From: Massilia cavernae
Lineage (GTDB): Bacteria; Pseudomonadota; Gammaproteobacteria; Burkholderiales; Burkholderiaceae_D
Direction of reading: 5' to 3'
DNA: 55,922 nucleotides
NCBI RefSeq assembly: GCF_003590855.1
Contig: NZ_QYUP01000146.1
Coordinates: 1 to 55,922, forward strand
Shown: piece after piece, positions 38,318 through 47,751 of the stretch
Layout of the letters: every line of letters begins with the position of its first letter
Numbering within the stretch: position 1 is the stretch's first letter
Notes under the pieces: model-generated
The model's input: only the letters and a program-made list of their open reading frames with translations
Told to the model about the DNA's origin: nothing
Databases searched by the model: none
Translations under genes and position numbers: made by a program

Positions 38318-38854
38318 ATGGTCTCTTTACAAGAACAGCTTTTGAAAGCCGGCCTGGTCGACAAGAACAAGGTCAAGCAGGTCAACCAGGACAAAAGCAA
38401 GCAGAAAAAAGTCGAGCGCCGCACCGGCACCCAGACGGTGGACGAGGCGCGCCTGGCCGCGATCGAGACGCAGCGCAAGAACGCCGAGCGTGCCCGCGAA
38501 CTGAATGCGCAGCGCGATGCGGCGGCTGCGCAGAAGGCCGTCATGGCGCAGATTGCGCAAATGGTGCAGCAGAACCGCCAGAACAAGGGTGCGGGCGACA
38601 TCGCCTATAACTTCACGCACGGCACCAGGATCGAGCGGATCTACGTGTCGGCCGCGGTGCAGGCGCACTTGATGGCGGGCCGCCTGGTGATCGTGTGCCT
38701 GAACGGCAGCACCGAGCTGGTGCCGAAGGTTATCGCCGACAAGATCGCCGAACGCGACGCCTCGATGGTGGTGCGGGTGAACAAGACCGTCACCGAGCCG
38801 GATGCGGACGATCCGTATGCGGCCTTCAAGATTCCTGATGACCTGATGTGGTAA
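38318..38854 (+). CDS. DUF2058 (YaiL-like) nucleoid/ribosome-associated-type protein
   Basis: A 178-residue cytoplasmic protein starting at ATG 38318 after GGAG. It has the family opening (SLQEQLLKAGLVDKNKVKQV), a long charged helix (AIETQRKNAERARELNAQRD) and the conserved second part (YNFTHGTRIERIYVSAAVQA, DPYAAFKIPDDLMW). Function is unknown. Its last 29 bases overlap the convergent GGDEF gene. Confidence 0.9.
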   Translation: MVSLQEQLLKAGLVDKNKVKQVNQDKSKQKKVERRTGTQTVDEARLAAIETQRKNAERARELNAQRDAAAAQKAVMAQIAQMVQQNRQNKGAGDIAYNFTHGTRIERIYVSAAVQAHLMAGRLVIVCLNGSTELVPKVIADKIAERDASMVVRVNKTVTEPDADDPYAAFKIPDDLMW

Positions 38855-40229
38855 CGGCGCCGCCATCGGTCTGACACGAGGCTGGTCCAGCTGACTGGCG
38901 CCGCTTCTTCTCGATGTACATCGCATCGTCCGCGTGCCTGAGCAGCTGCTGGCTGTCCTTCCCATGTTCGGGATAGAGGGCGATGCCGACACTCGGCAGG
39001 GGCCGTAACATGCGGCCGCCGCCGATGTCGAGCGGCTGGCCAAGCGCGTTGCGGATTTTCTCCACCATGGCCGGTACCTGGCCGGGATCCTGGAAGTCGT
39101 CCAGCAGCACCACGAACTCGTCGCCTCCCATGCGCGCGACGGTGTCGGCGCTGCGGACGCAGTGCGCCAGGCGCCTGCCGACCTCGCGCAGTACCGCATC
39201 TCCCGCAGCGTGGCCGAACATGTCGTTGATCTGCTTGAAGTGGTCCAGGTCGAGGAACAGCACGCAGAGCCGGTGCTGTTGCCGCTGCGCGCGTGCGAGC
39301 GCGTTTTCCAGCCGGTCGTGGAACAGGCGCCGGTTGGGCAGCGCGGTCAGTTCGTCGAATTGCGCCATGCGGTGCAGCTGCGCGTGCAGCTGCTTGCGCT
39401 GGATCGCGGTGGCGACCTGCGTGGAGATGTACTGCAGCAGTTCGCGGTCGGCCTCGCTGTAGGCTGCGCTTCCCTGTGCGCTGTGCAAGGCGAGCACGCC
39501 GATGGTTTCCTGCCCTGCGTTCAGTGGCACACCCAACCAGTTTTGCGGCGCGGGGCCTGCGATATGCCCCAGGGTGTCCGGCAAGTGGCCAATGGTTTCC
39601 CTTGTCACCAGGAGCGGCTTGCGGGTGCTTGCCACCTCGGCGCACAAGGCGAGGGCCGCCGCGTCTGGTTCGGTGGCGGCATCGTCGAATTCGATGGCGT
39701 TGTACGCGAAGGCCAGCGACGTTCCGTCCCGGTCGATCAGCGCCACGGAAAGGCCCGGAGCCGGGAGCAGGGAGGCGATGATGTGGTGGACCTGGCGGAT
39801 CAGGCCGAGCACGTCTTCGGCGGCGTGCGCGGCTTCGGAAATGGCGTAGACCGCGGCTTGCATCGATGCGGTGCGCTTGCTTTCGGTGATGTCGCGCGCG
39901 ACGGCGATCCGCAGCTGATCCACTTCGGACCAGCGCGCCGACCACATGATGTGCACCACCTGGCCGTCCTTGTGCAGGTAACGGTTCTCGAAGTGCAGGT
40001 GGGTTTGTCCCGCCATGACCCGTCCCGCAGCTGCCAGGGTGCGCTCACGGTCCTCGGGATGGACCATGTCGATCATGACCTTGCCAATCATTTCTTCCTG
40101 GGTGTAGCCGAAAATCTGTTCGCAGGCGGCGCTGACAAACACGAAGTGACCGCTGCGGTCGACGACGCAAACGGCGTCGAGCAGCATGTCCAGAAAGCCG
40201 GCGTGGCCAAGTACGGTCGCGGATGGCAT
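38826..40229 (-). CDS. PAS-GAF-GGDEF diguanylate cyclase
   Basis: A 467-residue soluble protein. A PAS domain comes first (about 8-120; VVDRSGHFVFVSAACEQIFG, with a PAC end IAVARDITESKR), then a GAF domain (about 135-285), then GGDEF (about 295-455). The active site is an exact GGDEF, with the inhibitory site RSAD five residues before it. It would make c-di-GMP in response to signals at PAS and GAF. No membrane helix is present. The tail after the GGDEF domain is short and Gly/Ser-rich. Confidence 0.92.
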   Translation of the reverse strand: MPSATVLGHAGFLDMLLDAVCVVDRSGHFVFVSAACEQIFGYTQEEMIGKVMIDMVHPEDRERTLAAAGRVMAGQTHLHFENRYLHKDGQVVHIMWSARWSEVDQLRIAVARDITESKRTASMQAAVYAISEAAHAAEDVLGLIRQVHHIIASLLPAPGLSVALIDRDGTSLAFAYNAIEFDDAATEPDAAALALCAEVASTRKPLLVTRETIGHLPDTLGHIAGPAPQNWLGVPLNAGQETIGVLALHSAQGSAAYSEADRELLQYISTQVATAIQRKQLHAQLHRMAQFDELTALPNRRLFHDRLENALARAQRQQHRLCVLFLDLDHFKQINDMFGHAAGDAVLREVGRRLAHCVRSADTVARMGGDEFVVLLDDFQDPGQVPAMVEKIRNALGQPLDIGGGRMLRPLPSVGIALYPEHGKDSQQLLRHADDAMYIEKKRRQSAGPASCQTDGGAVTTSGHQES

Positions 40230-40558
40230 AGGCTAGGTCATGTTTGGTCGCGGACCGGCTTTAGTACCAGCATTGGGCGCGGCGCTGGTAATTCGGCGAT
40301 CAAATCCACTGTTACGTTGATTCAAGTCTAGCAAAGAATGCCGCGGTTGGAGTAAGCGACGGAAGAAGCTTGCTCAATGCGTTGACGATCGCACACCGGA
40401 CGCCCGCATTGCGCGACCCCAAAATTCCATCCGCGTGTCATCCCGACAAGGCCCTCGCTCGTTTTGACCGAGGCGAGATGACCTATGTTACTGTGCCGGA
40501 TCGTTTAGGATTAAACGGTTTGCCCGATTCGTTCATATTTACGCAATGGAGAAATGCA

Positions 40559-42208
40559 TTGAAAAACGCTACCCTTGTACTGTTGAGTCTGGCGGCGGCC
40601 ACCGCCCAAGCTGCCGATACCCCCAAGTTCGACGCGCAACGCCTGTCGCAGGACGTGAAGGTGCTGTCCTCGGACGAATTCGAAGGCCGCGGCCCGAACA
40701 CGGCCGGTGAGACCAAGACCGTCAATTACCTGATTGAACAGTTCAAGGCAGCGGGCCTGAAACCGGGCGGCGACCTGGCCGGCGGCAAGCGCAGCTGGAC
40801 GCAGGACGTTCCGCTCGGCCGTTTCGACATCAAGGGCCCGGTCACACTGACCCTGAACGACGGCAAGAATACCCAGACCCTCAAGCAGGGCGATGACATG
40901 GCCGTGCGCGCGGCGATGAACGGCGCGAAGAAAGTCGAATTCAAGAATGCGCCGCTGGTCTTCGTCGGCTACGGCGTCACGGCGCCTGAGCGCAAGTGGG
41001 ACGACTTCAAGGGCATGGACCTGAAGGGCAAGCTGGCCATCGTGCTGATCAACGACCCGGACTTCGAAACCGGCAAGGGCGATTTCGGCGGCAAGGCGAT
41101 GACGTACTACGGCCGCTGGACCTACAAGTACGAGGAAATGGCGCGCCGCGGAGCAATCGGTACGATCATCGTGCACGAGACCGCGCCGGCATCGTATGGC
41201 TGGCCGACCGTCAAGAACTCGAACACCATTGTGATGTACGACATCGTGCGCAAGGAGCCGGGCAAGGCGCACGCGCCGATGGAAGCATGGATCCAGCGCG
41301 ACCTGGCGGCGGATCTGTTCAAGCGTTCCGGCCTCGACTTTGACGCGGCCAAGAAGCAGGCGCAGTCGCGCGACTTCAAGCCGGTCGAGCTGAAGGGCCT
41401 GTCGCTGTCGGCCAACTACGCGGTTGATGCGCAGGTCATCAAGTCGAAGAATGTTGTCGCCGTGCGCGAAGGCAGCAAGCACCCGAACCAGTACGTGATG
41501 TACAGCGGCCACTGGGATCACCTGGGCGTCGGCCTGCCGGATGCCAAGGGCGACAAGATCTACAACGGCGCGGTCGACAATGCCACCGGCCTCGCCGCGA
41601 TGCTGGAACTGGCGCGCGTGTACGCCAAGCAGCCTGCGCCGCAACGCAGCGTCGTGTTCCTGGCCGTGACGGCCGAGGAAAAAGGCCTGCTGGGTTCGGA
41701 ATACTATGCTGCCAACCCGCTGTATCCGCTGGCGAGCACCGTTGGCGTGATCAACATGGATGCGCTCAGCCCGTTTGGCCCGGCCCGCAACTTCAATATT
41801 TCCGGCAGCGCCAAGCTGGACCTGCTGGACCAGATGGTGGCCACGGCCAAGAAGTGGAACATCGCTTACTCGCCTGATCCAAAGCCGGAAGCCGGCTACT
41901 TCTTCCGTTCCGACCACTTCCCGTTCGCCAAGCGCGGCGTGCCGGCCGTTTCGTTTGGTTCAGGCTATGACTGGGTCGATGGCGGTGTGAAGGCGGGCGC
42001 GGCGGCTGAAGAAGCCTACACCAAGAACAATTACCACCAGCCGTCGGACGAGTTCAATCCGAAGTGGCCGTTCACCGGCATGGCGCGCGATCTGGAAGTG
42101 CTGTACACGGTGGGCGCCGACCTCGCCAATTCGGCATCCTGGCCGAACTGGTCGGCGGACTCCGAGTTCCGCGCGGCACGCGACAAGTCGGCGGCACAGC
42201 GCAAGTAA
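40559..42208 (+). CDS. M28-family zinc peptidase with PA insert, second copy
   Basis: A 549-residue exported aminopeptidase. The start is probably TTG 40559, seven bases after GGAG and giving a signal peptide ending ATAQAADTP; the longer upstream frame lacks one. The PA domain (VFVGYGVTAPERKWDDF) is followed by the catalytic residues H318 and D320 (SGHWDHLG), D340 (VDNATG), E373-E374 (TAEEKG) and H493 (YHQPSDEF). The positions match those of the M28 peptidase at 1564 almost exactly, although the sequences differ widely. A terminator follows. Confidence 0.92.
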   Translation: MKNATLVLLSLAAATAQAADTPKFDAQRLSQDVKVLSSDEFEGRGPNTAGETKTVNYLIEQFKAAGLKPGGDLAGGKRSWTQDVPLGRFDIKGPVTLTLNDGKNTQTLKQGDDMAVRAAMNGAKKVEFKNAPLVFVGYGVTAPERKWDDFKGMDLKGKLAIVLINDPDFETGKGDFGGKAMTYYGRWTYKYEEMARRGAIGTIIVHETAPASYGWPTVKNSNTIVMYDIVRKEPGKAHAPMEAWIQRDLAADLFKRSGLDFDAAKKQAQSRDFKPVELKGLSLSANYAVDAQVIKSKNVVAVREGSKHPNQYVMYSGHWDHLGVGLPDAKGDKIYNGAVDNATGLAAMLELARVYAKQPAPQRSVVFLAVTAEEKGLLGSEYYAANPLYPLASTVGVINMDALSPFGPARNFNISGSAKLDLLDQMVATAKKWNIAYSPDPKPEAGYFFRSDHFPFAKRGVPAVSFGSGYDWVDGGVKAGAAAEEAYTKNNYHQPSDEFNPKWPFTGMARDLEVLYTVGADLANSASWPNWSADSEFRAARDKSAAQRK

Positions 42209-42221
42209 GCGCCGCAAGCAA

Positions 42222-42246
42222 AAACGCCACCCGAAGGTGGCGTTTC
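42222..42246. terminator. Bidirectional terminator between M28 and mcp
   Basis: AAACGCCACCC-GAA-GGTGGCGTTT, with A- and T-runs at the two sides so that it can serve both converging genes. Confidence 0.85.
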
Positions 42247-42288
42247 GCTTGAGTGCTGCTGGTGCGGGAACGATCCCGGCCCAGGCAT

Positions 42289-44013
42289 TTAGCCAAGCAG
42301 GGCCGGCGCGGACTTCCTGACCGCGCGCGGCGGGGCCGCACGCGGCACATCATGGCTGCCATCGAGCTTGAAGATGCTGGCCACTTCCGCCAGGCGGCGC
42401 GCCTGGTCCAGCATCGCCTGGGATGCCGCTGCCGCCTCTTCGACCAGCGCCGCATTTTGCTGGGTGCCGTGGTCCATGCCTGCGATGGCGTGGTTGATCT
42501 GGTCGATGCCGGCGCTTTGCTCCTGGCTGGCCGTCATGATCTCGCCCATGATCGCGGTAACGCGCTTCACGCTGTCCAGCACTTCGGTCATCGTGGCACC
42601 GGCCTCGTCGACCAGCTTGCTGCCGGCGTCGACGCGGCCGACCGAGTCGCCGATCAGTTCCTTGATTTCCTTGGCGGCGGCCGCCGAACGCTGCGCCAGG
42701 TTGCGCACTTCCGACGCCACCACGGCAAAGCCGCGGCCCTGTTCGCCCGCGCGCGCCGCTTCCACGGCGGCATTCAGCGCCAGGATATTGGTCTGGAACG
42801 CGATGCCGTCGATGACGCCGATGATGTCGACGATCTTGCGCGAAGAGTCATTGATCGAGCCCATGGTGTCGACCACCTGGGCCACCACGGCGCCACCCTT
42901 GGCGGCAATGTTCGACGCGGTGACAGCCAGCTCGTTGGCCTGGCGCGCGTTCTCGGCGTTCTGGCGCACGGTGGTGGTCAGTTCCTCCATCGATGAGGCG
43001 GTCTCTTCCAGCGCGCCGGCCTGCTGTTCGGTACGCGACGACAGGTCCTGGTTGCCGGCCGCGATCTGGCCCGACACGCTGGCGATGGTCTGGGTGCCGT
43101 GGCGCAGTTCGCCCACGACCTGCGCCAGGTTGTCGCGCATTTTCTGCATGGCGTGCAGCAGGCTGGCCTCGTCGCCGGGGCGCACGTCGATCGCTACCGC
43201 GAGGTTGCCCGCGGCGATTTCGCCGGCAAGGAGCTGCGCTTCAGCCGGTTCCGCGCCGAGCTGGCTGCTCAGGCGGCGGTAACCCCAGGCCAGTCCGGCC
43301 GCGACGGCCAGCACCGAGACCAGCAGCAGCGCGCCGGCGGCCATGAAGGCCTGGCGGCTGGCTTGCTCGGCAGCGGCGACAGCCTGCCGGGTGCGCTCGT
43401 CGAGCAAGGCGAAGAAGGCGTCCACCGGCTTCATGATCTGTGCCTTGAACCTGTGATAGTCGTTGCTGTGCAGCAGTTGGCGCGCCATCTCCATGTTGGG
43501 GCCGTCCTTTTCGACGAAATGGCCGGTGCCGTCGTCGAACAGGCCTTTGACCGCATTCATGGCGACCACTTCAGTCTTGACCAGCGCGTCCGAATTGTCC
43601 TGGGCTTCCTTCAGCTTGGCGAATTCCTGCTCCGAGAAGCCGGCCTTTTTCATCAGGTCGATCAGCGAGATGGTGGCGCCATCCGGACGGGGCTTGCTTT
43701 CGCCGGCGGCGACGAAGTCCCAGTAGATGCGCTCGTAATTCTGCGGGCGTGGCTTCTTGCCGCCGCGGATATCGAGGATGTCGAGGTACTGCTTTTCGTA
43801 TTTTGCGTCGCCGGTGACCACGTAGGTGCGCGCGAGGCGGGTGAGGTCGTCCGAGCTCTGGCGCAGCTCGTCGGCAAGAATGTAGGACTGATAACGTACT
43901 TCGTAAGCGGCAGATACTTGCGCCTGCGTCTGGCGTACCCGGTATAACGCCGCGGCAAACAGAAGTGCAAGGCCGATCCAGCCGAGCAGCGCCCAGGTCA
44001 GGGTCTTTTTCAT
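42289..44013 (-). CDS. Methyl-accepting chemotaxis protein
   Basis: A 574-residue receptor. TM1 is at about 6-24, a periplasmic helical sensor with [13 protein letters not shown] follows, TM2 is at about 220-242, then HAMP (about 245-300) and the signalling coiled coil. The hairpin tip is the conserved [20 protein letters not shown] followed by [20 protein letters not shown]. Methylation-type Glu/Gln pairs flank it. The C-terminus has no NWxTF tether. The ribosome site (GGAG) and the first bases of the gene lie in a 162-bp repeat, so its leader was reshaped by a mobile element. Confidence 0.93.
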   Translation of the reverse strand: MKKTLTWALLGWIGLALLFAAALYRVRQTQAQVSAAYEVRYQSYILADELRQSSDDLTRLARTYVVTGDAKYEKQYLDILDIRGGKKPRPQNYERIYWDFVAAGESKPRPDGATISLIDLMKKAGFSEQEFAKLKEAQDNSDALVKTEVVAMNAVKGLFDDGTGHFVEKDGPNMEMARQLLHSNDYHRFKAQIMKPVDAFFALLDERTRQAVAAAEQASRQAFMAAGALLLVSVLAVAAGLAWGYRRLSSQLGAEPAEAQLLAGEIAAGNLAVAIDVRPGDEASLLHAMQKMRDNLAQVVGELRHGTQTIASVSGQIAAGNQDLSSRTEQQAGALEETASSMEELTTTVRQNAENARQANELAVTASNIAAKGGAVVAQVVDTMGSINDSSRKIVDIIGVIDGIAFQTNILALNAAVEAARAGEQGRGFAVVASEVRNLAQRSAAAAKEIKELIGDSVGRVDAGSKLVDEAGATMTEVLDSVKRVTAIMGEIMTASQEQSAGIDQINHAIAGMDHGTQQNAALVEEAAAASQAMLDQARRLAEVASIFKLDGSHDVPRAAPPRAVRKSAPALLG

Positions 44014-44169
44014 CAGAATTGCTCCGAGAAACCCTGCACTTCAGGGCAGGGAGTGAAACGAGCCGGGCGCGAAGCGCGCGCAGCCGTCCAAGTGAAAAAA
44101 TGTTTTGAACTTTGGTGTTGGTCCACGGTCAAACTCCTTAAGTGCTTCAGTATGCGATTACGCGCTGGG
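44008..44169 (-). repeat. 162-bp dispersed repeat, copy B (leader of mcp)
   Basis: About 95 % identical to 10848-11009, inverted. It covers the whole leader of the chemotaxis receptor gene, including GGAG (44022-44025) and the first codons. The sequence beyond 44169 does not match the other copy, so this copy is a fragment or one end of an element. Confidence 0.85.
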
Positions 44170-44497
44170 GCTCCAGGTTGTCATAATTCTATCATGTCAA
44201 AAACGGTTGGTTGTTTGAAAGCAACATGACTGCTCAGAGTTTTTCTTGGCCGAAAGGGGATGAGAAAAACTTGGGTAGCTCAGTGTGAGGTCTCGCCAGC
44301 AGCTACCGTTGAGATGACTTTCGCAGTATTAGCGGGTTGGGACAGTGCTCTATTGTGGTCTCAACGGTACTTTTCGCTGCTGAAGCAATTAACCATGCCT
44401 CAGGATAACAGGCCGATTTCTGTTGAAAACTAACCAATCATCACAAGTACAATGAAAATCCTGGAATTTGCATGCGCCTTTCCAGGCAGGTACGCTT
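44170..44497. other. Intergenic stretch with a long inverted repeat
   Basis: 328 AT-richer bases without a gene. It holds an inverted repeat (44297-44382) and, next to copy B, TTGACATGATAGAATT on the minus strand, which could be part of an IS end or the mcp promoter. Confidence 0.5.
44297..44382. repeat. Interrupted inverted repeat of unknown role
   Basis: CAGCAGC plus TACCGTTGAGA (44297-44314) is mirrored by TCTCAACGGTA and GCTGCTG (44359-44382), with a six-base gap in the second arm and a 44-base spacer. It could be a small mobile end or an RNA hairpin. Confidence 0.6.
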
Positions 44498-45203
44498 TCA
44501 ACCGCGCGCCGGGATGTTCAGGCCACGCTCGACGGCAGGGCGCGCGACGAAATCGGCCATCACGTGCTGCACGTTGGCGAATTTTTCGATGCTGCCGACC
44601 AGCCTCGCCCGCCGCCGTAGAAGCCGACGCAGGTTGCGACCCACGGAAGATGCGATGCGCAATGGTGTACTGATCGCCCATCATCCATTTCCGTTCCTTT
44701 CCAGTGCCGGTTCAAGCCACCCAGCAGCGCGCCGACTCGGCTACGTAGCGGTCGCGCGGACGCTTGTCTTCGTAGTCCTTGCCGGCGAATTTATGGAAGA
44801 AGCCCACTTGGCCGAACATCGGGCCAATGCCGCCCATCTGGAACATCACCCACTGGATTGTCTCGTAGCGCAACGCTGCATCCTGCGGCAGCAGCTGGCC
44901 GCTCTTTTCGGCCAGGTAAAGCAGGATGACGCCCGACTCGAACAGTGCCAGCGGTTTGCCGCCAGGCCCGTTGAGATCGATGATGGCAGGGATCTTGTTG
45001 TTTGGGTTCAGCGAGATGAATTCCGGCGACATCTGGTCATTGGTCTCGAAGCTCACCAGATGCGGCTCGTAGGGTAGGCCGATTTCTTCGAGCATGATCG
45101 ATACCTTCACGCCGTTCGGCGTGGGCAGCGAGTACAACTGGATGCGGTCAGGGAAGCTGGCAGGCCATTTGGCGTTGATGGGGAAATCGGCGATTCCGGT
45201 CAT
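44498..45203 (-). pseudogene. Glutathione S-transferase (YghU/YfcG-like), frameshifted
   Basis: The gene starts at ATG 45203 (MTGIADFPINAKWPASFP). The thioredoxin-like domain is intact (IQLYSLPTPNGVKVSIMLEE, NPNNKIPAIIDLNGPGGKP, LFESGVILLYLAEK) as far as RYVAESAR, then stops at 44712. The helical domain carries on in shifted frames: LLGGLNRHWKG, ERKWMMGDQYTIA, LPWVATCVGFYGGG and FANVQHVMADFVARPAVERG, ending at TGA 44498. At least three frame changes are present, so it is dead. An intact relative would use glutathione, often in disulphide reduction. Confidence 0.87.
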
Positions 45204-45390
45204 GGTCATCCTCATGTGTGCAAAGAAGTAAGATTATCGTTAAATCAAGGCACGTGCAGACCTGCCCCGGAAATGCAAACCCAACCGCGGTAGTACCCGA
45301 ACTCAACCGTGCGACAAATTCTATTGATCTTGCCACATTTGCAATCTGAAGTGAATGCCCCCTGACCGAAGGCCACCCGAGGAGCGCACG

Positions 45391-45759
45391 ATGGAACCGT
45401 TCCAGATGCTACAAATATCGACCTATTTGTTTGGCATCGCCGCATTGGGCGGCGTCGCAATGGGCTTTGTTCGGTTTACGTCCGGAGCGAATCCGCCGTC
45501 GTGGCTCGCGATGCTGCACGGCTTCCTGGCCGGTGCTGGCCTGACGCTGCTTGCATATGCGGCTGCTACGATGAACGTGCCCGCCTTCGCCTACCTTTCC
45601 CTGCTGCTGTTCGCGGGCGGCGCCGCCGGCGGAGTCTTCCTGAACCTTCATTATCATCTTCGACAAATTCCACTTCCGAAATGGCTTGTCATTGTCCACG
45701 CGGGCGTCAATGTGCTGGCCTTCGTTTTGCTGTGCTTCGCGGCATTCGCCGGCGCTTAA
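45391..45759 (+). CDS. Small four-helix membrane protein
   Basis: A 122-residue protein starting at ATG 45391 after GAGGAG. It has four hydrophobic helices (YLFGIAALGGVAMGFV, LHGFLAGAGLTLLAYAA, AYLSLLLFAGGAAGGVFL, HAGVNVLAFVLLCFAAF) joined by short loops, with conserved-looking His residues (HGFL, NLHYHL, VHAGVN). Such His spacing is seen in small haem-binding or cytochrome-like membrane proteins, but I cannot assign a family. It is 21 bases upstream of the SRPBCC gene, so the two are probably co-transcribed. Confidence 0.7.
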   Translation: MEPFQMLQISTYLFGIAALGGVAMGFVRFTSGANPPSWLAMLHGFLAGAGLTLLAYAAATMNVPAFAYLSLLLFAGGAAGGVFLNLHYHLRQIPLPKWLVIVHAGVNVLAFVLLCFAAFAGA

Positions 45760-45780
45760 GATTTATTTGGAGGGGAAAGT

Positions 45781-46275
45781 ATGAGCAAACTCGAACTGAC
45801 GCAGGTGCCGGTTGCAAAGACAGGGATGCTCATACGCAGGCCCATCGCGGAAGTGTTTGCCGCTTTTATCGACCCTGACGTGACGACCAGATTTTGGTTC
45901 ACCAAGAGTAGTGGCCGTCTCGCAGCCGGAAAGTCGGTCACCTGGGAATGGGAAATGTATGGCGCTTCAACGAACGTGACCGTGACCGCTATCGAGCCGA
46001 ACCGGCGGATCGTCATCGAGTGGGACGGGTACAGCGGGCGTACCAAGGTCGAATGGAAGTTCGCGGTCCATGGAGATGACGCAACGTTCGTCAGCATCAC
46101 GGAATCGGGCTGGGCCGGCACCGGCGACGAGTTGGCCATGTACGCATGCGAGTCGACCCAGGGATTCACCTGGATGCTTGCGGGACTGAAAGCGCTCCTT
46201 GAGCACAATGTTCGCTTGAATCTTGTGGCGGACCGTTTTCCAAAAGGTCCGCAGGCACCTTATCCGGACGAATGA
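45781..46275 (+). CDS. SRPBCC (AHSA1-like) protein
   Basis: A 164-residue single-domain protein starting at ATG 45781 after GGAGGGG. The START-like fold is recognised by IRRPIAEVFAAFIDPDVTTRF, GKSVTWEWEMYGAS and the closing helix FTWMLAGLKALLEHN. Such proteins bind a hydrophobic ligand in a deep pocket. The gene converges on another SRPBCC gene at 46372, with a shared terminator. Confidence 0.85.
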   Translation: MSKLELTQVPVAKTGMLIRRPIAEVFAAFIDPDVTTRFWFTKSSGRLAAGKSVTWEWEMYGASTNVTVTAIEPNRRIVIEWDGYSGRTKVEWKFAVHGDDATFVSITESGWAGTGDELAMYACESTQGFTWMLAGLKALLEHNVRLNLVADRFPKGPQAPYPDE

Positions 46276-46329
46276 GTCCCGCGCCTGGCCGAAAAGGGCA
46301 GGGGCGGGAACCGAAGCGGTCAAAAAGCA

Positions 46330-46353
46330 AAACGCCACCCGGAGGTGGCGTTT
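46330..46353. terminator. Bidirectional terminator between two SRPBCC genes
   Basis: AACGCCACCC / AGGTGGCGTTT stem, third example of this stem type in the window. Confidence 0.85.
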
Positions 46354-46371
46354 GTCATCAAGGCCCGGCGG

Positions 46372-47322
46372 TCAGCGTGCAGCGAGTACGGAGTCGAGCT
46401 TGTCGAACGACCCGGTCCAACCCTGGGTCATGCCGCCGCGGGCAGCGGCGAAGGCTGCGCGTTCGTCCGCAGTCGCAGGGCCTGCAACTTCCGCGGTGAC
46501 CGTGACGCGCGTGCGGTTGGGGCCCTCCGCGCTCAGGTCCACGGTGGTGCGCAGGGTGTCCGGCCAGTCCGGCGCCATTGGGTGGCGCGAGACATTCTCG
46601 TTCTCGTCGCAGAATTGCTGCGTATAGACGATGCGGTCCGGACTGCGGACTTCCTCGTAGTTGAAGCGGCCGTGTATCGTGAACGCCGGACTTGCCATGC
46701 GGCAGAAGGCGCTGCCTCCGGTCTTTATGTCGGCGCGGAAGAAGTGTGTGTCGAAACCCGACGGCGCCAGCCATTCGGCGATGTGTTCGGTCCTGGTCCA
46801 CATGTCGAACATCACGGTCAGCGGCGCATCGAAGCTGCGGTTGATGACAAATTTGTCCGCGTCCGACAGGCGCTTGGCCAGGTATTCGGCCAGCCGGTCC
46901 CAGGTGGCGTCGCCGCCGGCCTGCTTGATGAACTGGCGGGCCTGCGCCGCCGCTTCCGCGCTAGGCAAGCTCATGCACATCTCCATGCGGGTCTTGCCAT
47001 CCGCCTCCGCGAACTGGACTGTGACGCGGAACATGGGTGGACGGTCATCGTTGCCGCCATGGTCGTAGACGAGCCTGGCCAGCGGCTCCACTTCCAGGTA
47101 GAGCGTCTTGTTCGGGTAATCGGTGCCGTCCGGGCCATGCATGGTGTACACCCAGCTGCCGCCTGCCCGCAAGTCCTTGCTGTGCGTGGTGAGCGTGAAG
47201 CCGCGCGGCCCCCACCACTGCGCCACCTGGTCCGGATCGGTCCATGCATCCCAGACCGCCTTCAACGGCGCGTCGTAGGTGCGGATGATTCTGATTTCCC
47301 TGGATTCACTGGTCGCTGTCAT
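46372..47322 (-). CDS. Tandem SRPBCC (AHSA1) protein
   Basis: A 316-residue protein with two AHSA1-like domains in series: the first from IRTYDAPLKAVWDAWTDPDQ with WWGPRGF, the second from INRSFDAPLTVMFDMWTRTE with EWLAPSGF. Fusion of two domains is less common than single ones. It starts 17 bases inside the end of the ArsR gene, so the two are translated together. ArsR-SRPBCC pairs are widespread; the regulator probably controls its partner. Confidence 0.88.
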   Translation of the reverse strand: MTATSESREIRIIRTYDAPLKAVWDAWTDPDQVAQWWGPRGFTLTTHSKDLRAGGSWVYTMHGPDGTDYPNKTLYLEVEPLARLVYDHGGNDDRPPMFRVTVQFAEADGKTRMEMCMSLPSAEAAAQARQFIKQAGGDATWDRLAEYLAKRLSDADKFVINRSFDAPLTVMFDMWTRTEHIAEWLAPSGFDTHFFRADIKTGGSAFCRMASPAFTIHGRFNYEEVRSPDRIVYTQQFCDENENVSRHPMAPDWPDTLRTTVDLSAEGPNRTRVTVTAEVAGPATADERAAFAAARGGMTQGWTGSFDKLDSVLAAR

Positions 47323-47668
47323 TTTTATTTCCTTCCGAAGGGTTTGCGGTGACGGTTTTCAGGTAGGCATCGAGGCGGTCGAAGCTCTCTTCCCAGAAGA
47401 TGCGGTATTGCTCCATCCAGTCGGCCGCGTCCTTGAGCCCGTCGCCATTGATTTTGCAAGAGCGCCATTGGGCCTTGCGCGTCTTGGTGATCAGGCCGGC
47501 TTTTTCGAGGACCTGGAGGTGTTTAGTGATGGCAGGCAGGCTCATCTCGCCAAGAAACGGCCGGGCCAGGTCGGATACGTTCGCTTCTCCCGTCGACAGG
47601 CGTGCCAGCATGGCGCGCCGGGTCGGATCGGCAAGGGCGGAAAAGGTCTGGCTGAGTTGATCTTGCAT
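47306..47668 (-). CDS. ArsR-family winged-helix regulator
   Basis: A 120-residue protein with the ArsR fold: FSALADPTRRAMLARLSTGE, VSDLARPF, LPAITKHLQVLEKAGLI (recognition helix) and the wing RKAQWRSCKING. The metal-binding Cys box of ArsR/SmtB is absent, as in the SdpR-like branch. It overlaps the tandem SRPBCC gene by 17 bases. The short AT-rich stretch upstream (47669-47740, TTTAATTAACC) probably holds its own operator. Confidence 0.9.
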   Translation of the reverse strand: MQDQLSQTFSALADPTRRAMLARLSTGEANVSDLARPFLGEMSLPAITKHLQVLEKAGLITKTRKAQWRSCKINGDGLKDAADWMEQYRIFWEESFDRLDAYLKTVTANPSEGNKNDSDQ

Positions 47669-47741
47669 GGGACTATACCAAGCGTTTAATTAACCTATTG
47701 GTTAAACATGGGCCAGGAAGAGTCGATTGTCAAGCAATCGC

Positions 47742-47751
47742 ATATGCCAGG
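47742..47751 (+). repeat. 10-bp target duplication, left copy
   Basis: ATATGCCAGG, identical to 49014-49023, flanks the ISAs1-family element. Confidence 0.92.
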
